The translations under genes and the position numbers were made by a program. Source: FACHB-T130 sp042747725 (lineage in GTDB: Bacteria > Cyanobacteriota > Cyanobacteriia > Cyanobacteriales > FACHB-T130). Taken from it: 64,000 bases of DNA. The notes beneath the pieces are model-generated. The model ran no database searches and was not told the origin of the DNA. It saw nothing but the letters and a program-made list of their open reading frames with translations. Numbering within the stretch: position 1 is the stretch's first letter; each line of letters starts with the position of its first letter. Where the stretch lies: assembly GCF_042747725.1 (NCBI RefSeq), contig NZ_JBHZGO010000086.1:1-64000 (forward strand), read 5' to 3'. This document shows positions 34,857 to 44,492 of this stretch, one piece after another.

Positions 34857-36782
34857 TTACCTATTTGTGCTGATGGTGAGAACCTGCGGCGGTGTAGAAT
34901 CCGGAGGATAGAGAAAATCTACCTGTACTTGTCTCTTATCGCCCGACGGCATCTTCAGCGTTACCAATGGTTCTCCCGGTTGTCCGCGTCGCTGTACCAG
35001 ATGCACGTAGCGCGTCTTTTCTACTCCATTATCATCGTTGTAACGCAGCCTGACTGTGCCTCGAAAAAACACTTGGTTATTGCGGGGATTTAAGAACAAA
35101 AGTCTATCTGTACCCCCCTCATCCTTCAGGGGTGTTTGCACGGATACAGTAACAGTTTGGGTTTGATTGGTAGAGTTTTTTAGCGGCAAAGTGAGATTGT
35201 ATTCCACCCCGTAGTTGCTGTGAGCAAAATACGCCGTATCGGGATATCTAGCAAGCATCGGCGCACTTTGAATTTGTCCCGTACCAAGGGTAATTAGATG
35301 CAAAGTTCCCAGGACGTAAGAAAAGGCTTTTCCTGGTTGAGGAATTGTTAAATCTGAGGGATTAGAATTATCAGTAATTTGTGCTTGCCATTGTGCCCCT
35401 TGGGACACACCCGCCACGCGACTAAAAACGGTTGGTTCTCTGGGAGGATCTAACGGTGTGGGAACTGGATCGCGCTTACCTGCCAAACCGCCTGTATTTA
35501 ATAGATTTAGCCATTCGTTTAAAGTTGGCGGACGGTTGCCATTCATGGCTAAATTGGCAACATAAATCGGGCGAGCGCTCGACAATCGCATCATCGTAGT
35601 GCGACCATTTGATGAGGGAGCCTGAACGGGAATTGGCTGATTCATCAATATTTGGCTTTGTCCCGGTTCTATTGTCAGCTTTTCGGGAAACTTTTCCTGC
35701 CTGATATCCCGCAGTACATCGTTCATCGTCCGGCTACCAGGGCCAGAGTAGACGGTGCCGTTAGGATTATCCTTAATATCTGGCAAGGAAATAAACGGCG
35801 CATCGGGAGTCGAGAGGTAACTAGCAGCTTGCAACACTTCGACGCTGGCAGGTTGATCGCCGGGATTGTGCAAAATCACGCCTTGGTACAGGGTGCGCGT
35901 TTGCGAGGAATTTTCCGCCCTAGCAATGTGGTGAGAAAATATATCAAATCGTCCCTGGAAGGGGAAATTTAAATGCGCTTCGGGCACCTGTTTGCCTGCT
36001 GGGGGGAAGGTAGACAGGAGAATGCCTTCAGTTGTCACGAGTTCGGGACTGTTGCTGTTAAAGGTGGGAACTGCATCGAGTTTTCCCGGTAAAGTCCGCA
36101 CCTCCATCGGTTGCACTTCCACCCCGGCAATATACTGCGGCGGAATCGTATAAATATTTAACGCCCGACACATCGACGCTGCCACTTCGCCTCTGGTGGC
36201 GCTGCGATTGGGGTTGAGCTGTTTGACGTTAGGATAATTGACGACAAGAGTGCCCACGGCTGCGGAAGCGATCGCATTCTGGGCATAACTGGGAATCTGC
36301 GCCGCATCGTTAAAATACTGCCCCAGCGTCTGACTTACATTTTCCGGGATGGGGTAATTCACCGCACCTGCCACGACGCCTATCGCTTGCACTCTGGGAA
36401 TTGCTTGATTCGGTTGAAAAATCCCGCCGGGATAACCCGAAAAAAAGCCTTTTTGATAAGCCGTAGCGATCGCTTTATTCGCCCAGTGACTAGCAGGCAC
36501 ATCTTTAAAAGCTGTGCTGCTACGCTTTACTGGCGCATCCGGGAAGGCATTCAACATCAGCACCGCCGCCTCAGCGCGCGTCACCGTTGCTTCTGGGCGA
36601 AAGCTGCCATCCGGGTAGCCCGTCACTAGCTTTTTTCTTGCTAACTGAGTAATGCAATCTTTCGCCCAATGGTTTTGAATGTCAGAAAAGGTGGCAGTAC
36701 TGGGCGTTGATAAACCCAACAGAGACACAAAAAGAACGGAAGTAACGGCAGGATTTGTTAGAAATTTGAGAGTCTTAACCAT
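34857..36782 (-). CDS. SLH-domain protein with DUF3370 region
   Basis: A 641-residue exported protein. A signal peptide (residues 1-30, ending STPSTA) is followed by three S-layer homology domains (FSDIQNHWAKDCI, FKDVPASHWANKAI, and a third to about residue 210) that bind cell-wall polymer. Residues about 225-640 resemble the cyanobacterial DUF3370 domain (PMEVRTLPGKLDAVPTFNSN, YQGVILHNPGDQPA). It should sit on the peptidoglycan or inner face of the outer membrane. Its position inside the Dnd island looks incidental. Function is unknown. Confidence 0.8.
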   Translation of the reverse strand: MVKTLKFLTNPAVTSVLFVSLLGLSTPSTATFSDIQNHWAKDCITQLARKKLVTGYPDGSFRPEATVTRAEAAVLMLNAFPDAPVKRSSTAFKDVPASHWANKAIATAYQKGFFSGYPGGIFQPNQAIPRVQAIGVVAGAVNYPIPENVSQTLGQYFNDAAQIPSYAQNAIASAAVGTLVVNYPNVKQLNPNRSATRGEVAASMCRALNIYTIPPQYIAGVEVQPMEVRTLPGKLDAVPTFNSNSPELVTTEGILLSTFPPAGKQVPEAHLNFPFQGRFDIFSHHIARAENSSQTRTLYQGVILHNPGDQPASVEVLQAASYLSTPDAPFISLPDIKDNPNGTVYSGPGSRTMNDVLRDIRQEKFPEKLTIEPGQSQILMNQPIPVQAPSSNGRTTMMRLSSARPIYVANLAMNGNRPPTLNEWLNLLNTGGLAGKRDPVPTPLDPPREPTVFSRVAGVSQGAQWQAQITDNSNPSDLTIPQPGKAFSYVLGTLHLITLGTGQIQSAPMLARYPDTAYFAHSNYGVEYNLTLPLKNSTNQTQTVTVSVQTPLKDEGGTDRLLFLNPRNNQVFFRGTVRLRYNDDNGVEKTRYVHLVQRRGQPGEPLVTLKMPSGDKRQVQVDFLYPPDSTPPQVLTISTNR

Positions 36783-37231
36783 TAAAAGGCTTTAATGTCA
36801 ACGGAAGTCTTTGAAGCATTTTTAGACAAATTTGTTGCCAGTGGGAAGCGATGCGCGATCGCCCTGTATCTACTTCAGTAATCCAAGGGAGAACCTCTTT
36901 CCTGCTATAGGAGGGTCTGGAGCAGAGGTTTTTGATTACTAACATCTTGCACCATTCTCTTTTTCAAACGCGATGGGTTAGAGATCCCCCTAAATCCCCC
37001 TTTTAAAGGGGGACTTTGACTGGATTTCCCCCCTTTTTAAGGGGGGTAGGGGGGATCAAAACGGGACTGGCAAGTTCAAAAAGACTTGTGTGTACACCGT
37101 AGCCTTTTCAAGGGGGGTAGAGGGGATCAAAACGGGACTGGCAAGTTCAAAAAGACTTGTGTGTACACCGTAGCCTTAAAAAGGGAGACTTTGAAGATTT
37201 TCCCCCCTTAAAAAAGGACGACTAATTTTAT
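36783..37231. other. repeat-rich intergenic region
   Basis: No gene is seen. From about 36985 the stretch is built of CCCCCTTTTTAAGGGGGG-type units that pair with themselves, and includes a 71-bp tandem duplication listed separately. A nearly identical G/C-run unit is found inside the CHAT gene (59567-59597), so this is a dispersed repeat of the genome. Confidence 0.5.
37039..37178. repeat. 71-bp tandem duplication
   Basis: Two copies start at 37039 and 37110. Each reads AAGGGGGGTAG, then GGATCAAAACGGGACTGG and ends in GTACACCGTAGCCTT. They differ by very few bases, so the duplication is recent. No open frame runs through it. Confidence 0.75.
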
Positions 37232-37978
37232 TTATTTATAAACCACGCAGCCATACATAAAAACCGGCTCGCTAGCCTCAATCGGTTTTGCCGAAAAGTC
37301 AGCCTGCCACGCCTCAACTGGCAGGATACCATGCTCGGTTAATTGCCAGCGTCCCAGCAGCGATCGGATCGTTTCCGGATTACGCATATAAAGATGCGCC
37401 CCCATTGAGTCCAACAGTTCTAGCATTTCCGGATACACGATCCCCGCTTCACCATCAAAGTCCAGCGCCAGGAAACTACCCGCAGGTGCCCAATCATAGA
37501 GTTGATCGAGCATCTGGGTCATAATTTCATCAGGGATAAAGGCTGAAACACCGACAAAAACCATACCCAGACGCCGAATTGACCCCAGCACTTGTGCAAC
37601 AACCGCTCGATCGAGCGTATCAAGGTTTGTCGCATCGCAGAAGGTGTAGTCAACGTTCGAGTTCTCGGCTAAAATCTCTTGACCCAGTTTGATATTAGCT
37701 CGATCGATATCAGTATAAAGAACCTTTGCTTGCGGTACAGCTTCATGCACATTCCCACAAGTTGGTAATCCGGAACCGAAAACAATAAATTGGTCAATTC
37801 CCTGCAATTCGATATAGCGGGATACCCGACCAATGTAGTCTCGTAACGTGCGAAAAACTGTTGGAAAATCAGGGTATACCCCGTCAAAAACCTTGGCTGC
37901 TTCCACGTCAATTGGGAAGTAATGAGAACCACCAAGCCAATAATCAAGAATCCGGGCTGTGTTGGGAGAAACTTCCAT
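37232..37978 (-). CDS. SAM-dependent methyltransferase (PF04672 type)
   Basis: A 248-residue protein of the S-adenosyl methyltransferase family once called DUF574. Visible parts are TARILDYWLGGSHYFPID at the N-terminus, QFIVFGSGLPTCGNVHEA (SAM-binding loop), VLYTDIDRANI (acidic residue contacting SAM) and LGMVFVGVSAFIPDE. The substrate is unknown; members are common in actinomycetes and cyanobacteria and often lie near secondary metabolism or defence genes. No neighbour suggests a substrate. Confidence 0.75.
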   Translation of the reverse strand: MEVSPNTARILDYWLGGSHYFPIDVEAAKVFDGVYPDFPTVFRTLRDYIGRVSRYIELQGIDQFIVFGSGLPTCGNVHEAVPQAKVLYTDIDRANIKLGQEILAENSNVDYTFCDATNLDTLDRAVVAQVLGSIRRLGMVFVGVSAFIPDEIMTQMLDQLYDWAPAGSFLALDFDGEAGIVYPEMLELLDSMGAHLYMRNPETIRSLLGRWQLTEHGILPVEAWQADFSAKPIEASEPVFMYGCVVYK

Positions 37979-38058
37979 TACGACTCCTTTCAGGGATAGA
38001 TTATAAAAAGAGCGATCGCGCTTTTTATCCTCTTCTCTTTGACTGCATTTTTAGCTGA

Positions 38059-38712
38059 TTAGCTAAATGATTGTAACAGCCAGCGAGTAATTGCCCCATC
38101 ATCCTCTGATTGGCTGCGTTGCAGTGCTTCTTCAACGAGGGAAAGCGTCAATCCCGGCAATACCAACGACTCCTGTATTTCACCACTTCGCCCTTCAGAA
38201 ATAGAGAATGCGATCGCATCATCTGCACTCGCATCAACTACCCAATATTCTCGTACTCCTACACGTTCATAAATTAACCGCTTCATCCCCAGATCGTCAT
38301 TCACCGATGATGCCCCAATTTCAATCACTAAGGCAGGCGGTTGAAACTCATTCAAATTAATTGGCGTGTTTGTTCGTGGTGGTAATTGAAACTCAGCGCC
38401 GATGTAATAAGACAAATCAGGTTGAAATTCGCCTACACCTCTTTGGCGGAAGGTGGCATTATTCAACTCGACAATTCTGATATTTCTAAGTGTAGCAAAC
38501 ATTTTAACTACGCTAGAAACAATAGAATTCTCCCTAGCATGAAGCGGTCCAACTGCTGCCATTTCAATCCTCATGTAGCCTTGATGGTAGTAAACTTTAC
38601 CCTTTTCATAAGCAGGATTATCAGCTAATACAATAAATTCATCCCAAGGTGCTTTTATCCAGGTATCTGTCACTAAATTCTGTTGTACAGTCGATGATGA
38701 ACTAGAAATCAT
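38059..38712 (-). CDS. Uma2 family (DUF820) PD-(D/E)XK protein
   Basis: A 217-residue Uma2 protein: EFQPDLSYYIGAEFQLPPR (catalytic Asp), PPALVIEIGASSVNDD (Glu strand), KRLIYERVGVREYWVVDASADDAIAFSI. Its start overlaps the stop of the DndD-like ATPase gene by 11 bases, so it is the third gene of a tight set 57-residue protein, ATPase, Uma2. A nuclease partner of the ATPase is therefore conceivable. Confidence 0.85.
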   Translation of the reverse strand: MISSSSSTVQQNLVTDTWIKAPWDEFIVLADNPAYEKGKVYYHQGYMRIEMAAVGPLHARENSIVSSVVKMFATLRNIRIVELNNATFRQRGVGEFQPDLSYYIGAEFQLPPRTNTPINLNEFQPPALVIEIGASSVNDDLGMKRLIYERVGVREYWVVDASADDAIAFSISEGRSGEIQESLVLPGLTLSLVEEALQRSQSEDDGAITRWLLQSFS

Positions 38713-40768
38713 AATCTACCTCTACAATCTCGGTATATTCAAACTCATTAGGACTTTGCCTAACTAAATCGTAATCGTTTCCGTTTAATTCAATCGCATC
38801 CTTTTCGCATTCCGGCTTAGAAGAGTAATAAGTAAGTACATATTGCCTGCCAATCCGAGTAGCAATTTCTGCGGCTACTTCACCGCGCCATTGAGTTTTA
38901 GTCACTAAAACCACTAACTGATTCGCTAATCTAGGAATCGTCTTCGCAATTTGCCGCCGATAAATTTCATCCAAACTTCCAAAGGGAGAATCCATTACAA
39001 TTGGAAACGTGCTGCTATCTGGTACCATCAGCATTTCCTTATGACTCCACTCGCGTACCCTATCAATGATACCGCCGATAAACGATAAGCTGAGAATTTG
39101 ATTTTCTCCCGTAGAAGCGGCGACGGGTGACTCTGAACCGGCGGTATTTTCTACTAATGTTAGCTCGTATTTTTCGCTAAGTTTGGGGATATAGGGGGTA
39201 AATGAAATCTCGCTAAATATTTCTTGTACCCGCTTTTCTAGCTGCACGCGAAACTGTTGATCGAGACGCGATCGCACTTCGGTTAATCGCTCAATTGCAT
39301 CCTGGGTTGCGGCAATTCGTCGCTGGGCTAGAGCTTGCTTTGCCTCATTCATCTCATGTTTAGCAATTTGCTTACCTAAGCTTTCAACTTCAGTTTTAAG
39401 ATCGGCAATTTTCTGTCGATTTTCTCCTTCTTCTAGGGTTAAATCTCGAATTGTTGCTTCAATTTCATCTAACCGCTTTTGGAAGTTGCGAATTTCCTCA
39501 CTGGGATCTTTTCTTAACTTTTCCCTAATTTCATCTAGTTGTGTCTCTATTTGAGAAATTGTTTGTCTAAACTGATTGATATTCGCTTGCTCTGTATCCA
39601 CCTCTTCCCAAAATGCCGGTGCTTGCTTATCAATTTCATCTACTTGGGCACTCATGCGAATCGCAGTTTCCTCAACAGCCGCAATTCCCGCTTTATCCAA
39701 CCAGCCTTCAACACTTCCATAAGCGGTAGTTCCCTCATGCAATTCCGTACCGCAAATACAGCGTTGTTGATATAATAAATTAGCGACAAATTGCCGATCG
39801 ATGCCAGATGGTAACTCGCCTCGCTGTCGCAAATCATCAAGAATTGCTCGGAATGCTGCTGTTGTCTCTGATAATAAAACTGTGTAGCCTTGGGTTGAAA
39901 TAGCCCGTTTTAATGCTTCCTGGCTTCTTTTAAGATTTTGTTGATTTAAGGCTTTCTGTTCTTCCAAAGATTTTCGTTCTTCTTCTAACTTTTTAGCCGC
40001 ATCGAGTTCCCGTAAATGGGTGCTAATTTCTTTTTTAAACGTCTGTTGAGCTGCTAATTCTTCACCAATTTCAGTTTGACGATTAGATAAGCGATCGCTT
40101 TCTTTTTCTTTCTGCTCTTTCTTCTTTAAAAACTGCTGAGTTTGAGAGTCGCCAATCGCTTTTAACTCAGCTTCTAGAGTTTTTCTTGCTTCCCCCAGAT
40201 GCTTGATGGCACGATTTAAAACCTCCACCCCCAAAAGTTTTTTGGTTGCTTCGGCGATTTCCTCCTTTTTCTCAGAGCGAACAATTTGCTCAATTCGCTC
40301 TCCATCAAAAAAGAAATACTGATGCAAACTTTCTGGTAATATTCGCCCAATAATATCTTCTGGATACTGGGTAGGTAATCTCCAAATTCCATCATCCCCG
40401 GCGATTTGCATATACAACTTGCTTTCGCCTTTCTCGATAGTTACACCCTTATAAGCGCGACACTCTCGTTTTGCTCGGTAGCGTTTATCGTTATGCTCCC
40501 AAGTGACTTCCACCCAGCATTCTACCGGAAAGCCTGGTTTGGCTTCTGCAAGCGATCGCTTATTCACCAGCTGCTCTTGTGAAGCAAAAGCTGCACTAAA
40601 TTTTTCATACAATACCCACGTAAATGCATTTAACAGCGTTGTTTTTCCCGCGCCATTATTGCCGTGAATAATCGTAGTATTTTCTTCCTCTCCACAGGAC
40701 AGCAAAATTTCTGGAGTCTTACCATAAAATTGCCGAAAATTGCATAATTTAATGGAAGTTAGCTTCAT
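38702..40768 (-). CDS. DndD-like SMC/Rad50-type ATPase
   Basis: A 688-residue ATPase: Walker A GNNGAGKTT (36-44), YFFFDGERIEQI (as FLFDGEQ in DndD), two coiled-coil arms (about 180-300 and 385-515) around a CxC turn (QQRCICGTEL) that recalls a zinc hook, then the signature STGENQILSLSFI and Walker B IVMDSPFGSLDE. It is related to DndD but clearly distinct from the dndD at 25668. It could be a second modification ATPase or a restriction ATPase. It is translationally coupled to a 57-residue protein upstream (ATGA overlap) and to a Uma2 gene downstream. Confidence 0.8.
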   Translation of the reverse strand: MKLTSIKLCNFRQFYGKTPEILLSCGEEENTTIIHGNNGAGKTTLLNAFTWVLYEKFSAAFASQEQLVNKRSLAEAKPGFPVECWVEVTWEHNDKRYRAKRECRAYKGVTIEKGESKLYMQIAGDDGIWRLPTQYPEDIIGRILPESLHQYFFFDGERIEQIVRSEKKEEIAEATKKLLGVEVLNRAIKHLGEARKTLEAELKAIGDSQTQQFLKKKEQKEKESDRLSNRQTEIGEELAAQQTFKKEISTHLRELDAAKKLEEERKSLEEQKALNQQNLKRSQEALKRAISTQGYTVLLSETTAAFRAILDDLRQRGELPSGIDRQFVANLLYQQRCICGTELHEGTTAYGSVEGWLDKAGIAAVEETAIRMSAQVDEIDKQAPAFWEEVDTEQANINQFRQTISQIETQLDEIREKLRKDPSEEIRNFQKRLDEIEATIRDLTLEEGENRQKIADLKTEVESLGKQIAKHEMNEAKQALAQRRIAATQDAIERLTEVRSRLDQQFRVQLEKRVQEIFSEISFTPYIPKLSEKYELTLVENTAGSESPVAASTGENQILSLSFIGGIIDRVREWSHKEMLMVPDSSTFPIVMDSPFGSLDEIYRRQIAKTIPRLANQLVVLVTKTQWRGEVAAEIATRIGRQYVLTYYSSKPECEKDAIELNGNDYDLVRQSPNEFEYTEIVEVDYDF

Positions 40769-40938
40769 CGCACCACTTCCTTCACAATTGTCAAAATATC
40801 ATCATTTATATGGCGCGGTTGTTTCATGTAGAGCTTATCTTTCTCCGCCTGCAATACCCGCTCAATGATTTGATAAACTTCTGGTGGAGCTGTCGTAATT
40901 GGCTCCTGCACATCATTTAAATAGGGTTCTTTCGTCAT
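40765..40938 (-). CDS. 57-residue partner of the DndD-like ATPase
   Basis: This short frame reads MTKEPYLNDVQEPITTAPPE, then VYQIIERVLQAEKDKLYMKQ, and ends ILTIVKEVVR. Its TGA overlaps the ATG of the ATPase gene as ATGA, the usual sign of coupled translation. The protein is soluble and has a predicted amphipathic helix in the middle. No motif is recognised. It may be a small subunit or regulator of the ATPase. Confidence 0.65.
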   Translation of the reverse strand: MTKEPYLNDVQEPITTAPPEVYQIIERVLQAEKDKLYMKQPRHINDDILTIVKEVVR

Positions 40939-41102
40939 TTGGTTTACTAAAATGAAAATAAACTCTATTTTATTTTTAAACGCTCTCGGTACGCAAAGGT
41001 TAACCGCTCTCGGTACGCAAAGAAGGCAAATTGCTTTGGAAGCATCTCACTTTAGTTTAATGTAAAGAATTAGAGGGCGCTCCGTGCTAAGCACTCCTGG
41101 GA

Positions 41103-41147
41103 GGCGATCGCTTTAAGGTGACTATACCATTCCACCTTAAGGTCGCC
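41103..41147. repeat. large hairpin upstream of dndE
   Basis: GGCGA, then TTTAAGGTG, pairs with CACCTTAA and TCGCC, with a loop of about 12 bases (ACTATACCATTC). It could stop transcription, or be a dispersed repeat. Confidence 0.5.
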
Positions 41148-41167
41148 GCAAATAAATGGCTGGAAGT

Positions 41168-41191
41168 AGAGACGCGATTAATCGCGTCTCT
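41168..41191. repeat. 24-bp perfect palindrome
   Basis: Half-site AGAGACGCGATT is followed directly by its inverse. Similar ACGCGATTTATCGCG sequence occurs at 5880-5913, so it probably belongs to a dispersed cyanobacterial repeat and not to a dndE operator. Confidence 0.55.
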
Positions 41192-41256
41192 GAAATCCAA
41201 ACTCTAAAATGGTATCAGCCTCAAGTTTTATTGTTCAAGGCTCTATTTAAAGGCTT

Positions 41257-41645
<389 letters not shown>

Positions 41646-41649
<4 letters not shown>

Positions 41650-41669
41650 AAAGCAAATTTTTAATTGTT
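41646..41669. terminator. AT-rich hairpin between convergent genes
   Basis: ATTAAAAA and TTTTTAAT form a stem around GCAAA between dndE and the convergent methyltransferase gene, followed by TGTTTT. It is a weak but plausible terminator. Confidence 0.4.
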
Positions 41670-42875
41670 TTAGGGCATCGTCAAACCTTTGATCTTTAGT
41701 CTCTCTTCCTCGCTTAACCCTTTGCACTGCACCAATACCCCAAAACCACCCAATCCGGTTGGATCGATGAGCTGGTGTAGGGCGTCACGACGGTGCAGTA
41801 CATCCGTAATGCTTTGCGTCCCGACAGAGCGATCGCTATGGGAAAGGGCAGCAATGCGATCGCCCAATCCCAGCGCCATCAGAAATAACGCCTGCTTTGT
41901 AAAACCCACCAATGCCAAGCCGCAGCGATCGCCCCAACGCTCCAAGGCAGTAAAATCCACATGAGCGGTGATATCCTGTTGCCCAATCTGCACGTAAGGA
42001 TCGTTATGGTGCCGATGCTGGTAATAACACTGAAGCGTCCCCTGACTCCGCTGGGGATTGTAATATCGAGCCGCTGGGTAGCCGTAGTCAATCGTCAACA
42101 AATACCCGCGCTTGAGCTTGTCGGCAACTGTACTCAGCCAAGCATGAGCGGCTAGATTAATCTCGCTGCGATAGCCATCCCGATAAGCAGCAGAGGGCAA
42201 CTCAATCCCTACTAAATCAAAATACTCAGCCAGTTGAGGCGTCGAAAGTTCGCCAGTGACTTCCTCAAAATGGCTTCCATCTGGCGTGCTGACATAGATT
42301 TCTCTGAGCTTCCCTTGGGCGATCGCAAACTGATGCACTGGCAACGCATCCACCAACTCATTAGAAAAAAAACAGCCAGCGATCGAAGCGCTAGGTATCT
42401 CCTCCAGAGAACACCACCTGACAGGTACACCGCCTTGCGCTTGGGCAAATACTGGGGCTAATTTCTGCAACACCTGCTGTTGTTGGGAAATTAGCCCCGC
42501 TGCCTTTTCAACAATCAGGTACTCTAAAGCATTAAAGAATGCTGGATGATGCTGGTGTAAATGCCGCAGGATATCTGCTGCTAGGAGTCCTTGTCCTGCC
42601 CCCATTTCCACCAGAGTAAATTGCGTCGGACGCCCCAAAATGTCCCACATTTGGACAAATTGCTCGGCTAGCAGTTCGCCAAAGTCGGCACCGAGGTTGG
42701 GAGAAGTAAAAAAATCACCTTCCGGCCCAATGTTGACGGCGTTTGTGGCATAGTAGCCGTAGTCCGGCTCGTACAGCACCCACTCCATGTACTGAGCAAA
42801 GGTAATCTGCTGGTTGGGACTGTTGGCAATTCGCTCACCAATCAAGCTCAAGAGCGACACTTCAGACTCCTGCAT
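41670..42875 (-). CDS. MidA/NDUFAF7-type SAM methyltransferase
   Basis: A 401-residue class I methyltransferase of the COG1565 (DUF185) family: QITFAQYMEWVLYEPDYGYYA at the N-terminus, TSPNLGADFGELLAEQ, FTLVEMGAGQGLLAADIL (SAM loop), and LLTIDYGYPAARYY. The mitochondrial relative NDUFAF7 methylates an arginine of complex I subunit NDUFS2, so NDH-1 assembly is a possible role here. The start ATG at 42875 has AAGGA seven bases upstream; a TTG at 42890 is less likely. It overlaps the fructokinase stop by 14 bases. Confidence 0.85.
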   Translation of the reverse strand: MQESEVSLLSLIGERIANSPNQQITFAQYMEWVLYEPDYGYYATNAVNIGPEGDFFTSPNLGADFGELLAEQFVQMWDILGRPTQFTLVEMGAGQGLLAADILRHLHQHHPAFFNALEYLIVEKAAGLISQQQQVLQKLAPVFAQAQGGVPVRWCSLEEIPSASIAGCFFSNELVDALPVHQFAIAQGKLREIYVSTPDGSHFEEVTGELSTPQLAEYFDLVGIELPSAAYRDGYRSEINLAAHAWLSTVADKLKRGYLLTIDYGYPAARYYNPQRSQGTLQCYYQHRHHNDPYVQIGQQDITAHVDFTALERWGDRCGLALVGFTKQALFLMALGLGDRIAALSHSDRSVGTQSITDVLHRRDALHQLIDPTGLGGFGVLVQCKGLSEEERLKIKGLTMP

Positions 42876-43908
42876 CAACGATTCCTTCAACCTTTATCCT
42901 GCCGAGGAAGTCTTCCACTTCAGCCGCCGTTGGCTGTGCTGCGATCGCTCCCGGCTTCATTGCGGTTATCCCACCCACCGCATTTGCATAAGTCACCACC
43001 CGCTTTGCCATTTCTGCATCAGCGAGATGCTGAATGCCGTGTTTGCACAACTGATCGATGAAACCGGCAAGGAACCCATCTCCCGCGCCCGTGGTATCTA
43101 CCACCTTGACAGAAAAAGCTGGCACCTTGTCTTCATTCCCGCCCAAGCAGTAAGCACAGCCTTTTTCACCGGCTGTGACTAAAACGCCCTCTACTGAATC
43201 CAGACGGTAAGCGATCGCGCCAGCATCAGTAGTTTCAAATAACCATTCAGCTTCTTCGTCAGTGATTTTCAGGAAATCGACGTGCTTGATAAGTTCCTGA
43301 ATCATCGGCTTGGAATCGCTAGGATCGGGCCAGAACATATCGCGCCGATTCACATCTAGCACAATTTTGACATTGTACCGATCTGCCAGCTCCAGGGCTT
43401 TCGTAATTGCCGCTCGCGTATCAGGATAAGCTAACTCCAGACTTCCCACGACGAGAAAATCAGCGTTTTCAAACAAAGCCTCTGGCAGTGCAGACGCTTG
43501 TAGGTGCGTATCGGCAAATTCTCTGGTGTCACGAGTTTCCTTTGCGGAAGTGGCGTTAACCCCAAATGCCGCAAACTCACGTTCGCCCGATAGCGATCGC
43601 ACCACATAAACTTGCCGCGTCGGTGCGGTGTCATGGCGCTGCACGCCCGTACTATCCACACCCACTTCCTGCAACAACTGCACCAACTGGTCTCCCGGCT
43701 GATCCTGACCCACACAGCCGATAAATCCAGATGGTGTTCCCAACTTCACCAAGGCACACGCCACATTTGCCGGTGCGCCGCCTGGATAAGGCGTCCAAGA
43801 TTCGACATCTGCAAGCGATCGCCCCAGTTGATCGGCTAGACAATCAAACAAAATCTCACCGAGGCAGAGAACGCGGGGATGGGTCACAACTGCACTCCTT
43901 GTCAACAT
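42862..43908 (-). CDS. PfkB family carbohydrate kinase (fructokinase-like)
   Basis: A 348-residue ribokinase-fold kinase. VLCLGEILFDCLAD starts the fold, YPGGAPANVACALVKLG is the PfkB signature 1 region, and VVDTTGAGDGFLAGF is signature 2 with the catalytic Asp. Fructose to fructose-6-phosphate is the likely reaction, by similarity to cyanobacterial fructokinases that serve sucrose turnover; the exact sugar is not certain. It is the first gene of a pair with the methyltransferase. Confidence 0.88.
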   Translation of the reverse strand: MLTRSAVVTHPRVLCLGEILFDCLADQLGRSLADVESWTPYPGGAPANVACALVKLGTPSGFIGCVGQDQPGDQLVQLLQEVGVDSTGVQRHDTAPTRQVYVVRSLSGEREFAAFGVNATSAKETRDTREFADTHLQASALPEALFENADFLVVGSLELAYPDTRAAITKALELADRYNVKIVLDVNRRDMFWPDPSDSKPMIQELIKHVDFLKITDEEAEWLFETTDAGAIAYRLDSVEGVLVTAGEKGCAYCLGGNEDKVPAFSVKVVDTTGAGDGFLAGFIDQLCKHGIQHLADAEMAKRVVTYANAVGGITAMKPGAIAAQPTAAEVEDFLGRIKVEGIVDAGV

Positions 43909-44100
43909 GAACTCAGCCTAGCAGAGCCTCTACCCCCTAGATCCGGATATTCACAGAAGCTCAAGATGCTCCCAACCTTTTTCCCGATCCCGATTTGCGG
44001 GTGATACTGCCTCAATCCCAGTCCCGATCGGGCTTACCCCCCAAAGGATCTTCTAAACTTAAAGAGATAGTAAGTAGATATAACTAAGGAAAAAATACTT

Positions 44101-44376
44101 ATGGCTGGTAGCGAGACTTATACCCCCGCGACACTTTCCGATCGAGAACTGCAAATCATTGAGCTAGTTGCTGCTGGCTTAACTAATCAAAAAATTGCCC
44201 AAAAGCTGGAAATCAGCAAACGAACCGTGGATAACCACATCAGCAATGTATTGACCAAAACCAAGACTTACAATCGCGTCGCACTGCTACGCTGGGCTTT
44301 GCAATGGGGCAAGGTTTGTATCAATGAAGTCAACTGCTGTACCTTGCCAACACCGGCTGATGAAGTGATTTCCTGA
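44101..44376 (+). CDS. pedR: LuxR-type regulator, PedR-like
   Basis: A 91-residue protein that is almost only a LuxR/GerE helix-turn-helix (LSDRELQIIELVAAGLTNQK, then IAQKLEISKRTVDNHISNVL). The tail QWGKVCINEVNCCTLP has Cys73, Cys79 and Cys80. Synechocystis PedR is a redox-sensing regulator of this size that responds to photosynthetic electron transport through thioredoxin, using Cys80. The Cys position here agrees. Targets cannot be read from the sequence. A GGAAAA stretch upstream of the ATG is a weak ribosome-binding site. Confidence 0.8.
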   Translation: MAGSETYTPATLSDRELQIIELVAAGLTNQKIAQKLEISKRTVDNHISNVLTKTKTYNRVALLRWALQWGKVCINEVNCCTLPTPADEVIS

Positions 44377-44492
44377 GCGAACAACAGGGAAACCCTGCTA
44401 AAAAAGACATTAGTCATTGGTCATCGGTTGTTGGTCAGTTAATTGTGCCAATGACTAATTGTCAATTGCTTTTCAATTAGTCATTCGCCACT

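Larger units (their letters stand above)
40939..41256. other. intergenic region before dndE
   Basis: This divergent gap holds several repeats. An 18-base unit CGCTCTCGGTACGCAAAG occurs at 40981 and 41005. A hairpin spans 41103-41147 (arms with TTAAGGTG/CACCTTAA and GGCGA/TCGCC). A perfect 24-bp palindrome lies at 41168-41191. The promoter of dndE should lie after about 41150. Confidence 0.5.

Noticed and set aside
40981..41022. CRISPR-like repeat (CGCTCTCGGTACGCAAAG twice)
   Set aside because: Only two copies with a 6-base spacer and no cas genes nearby. It is a small tandem duplication.
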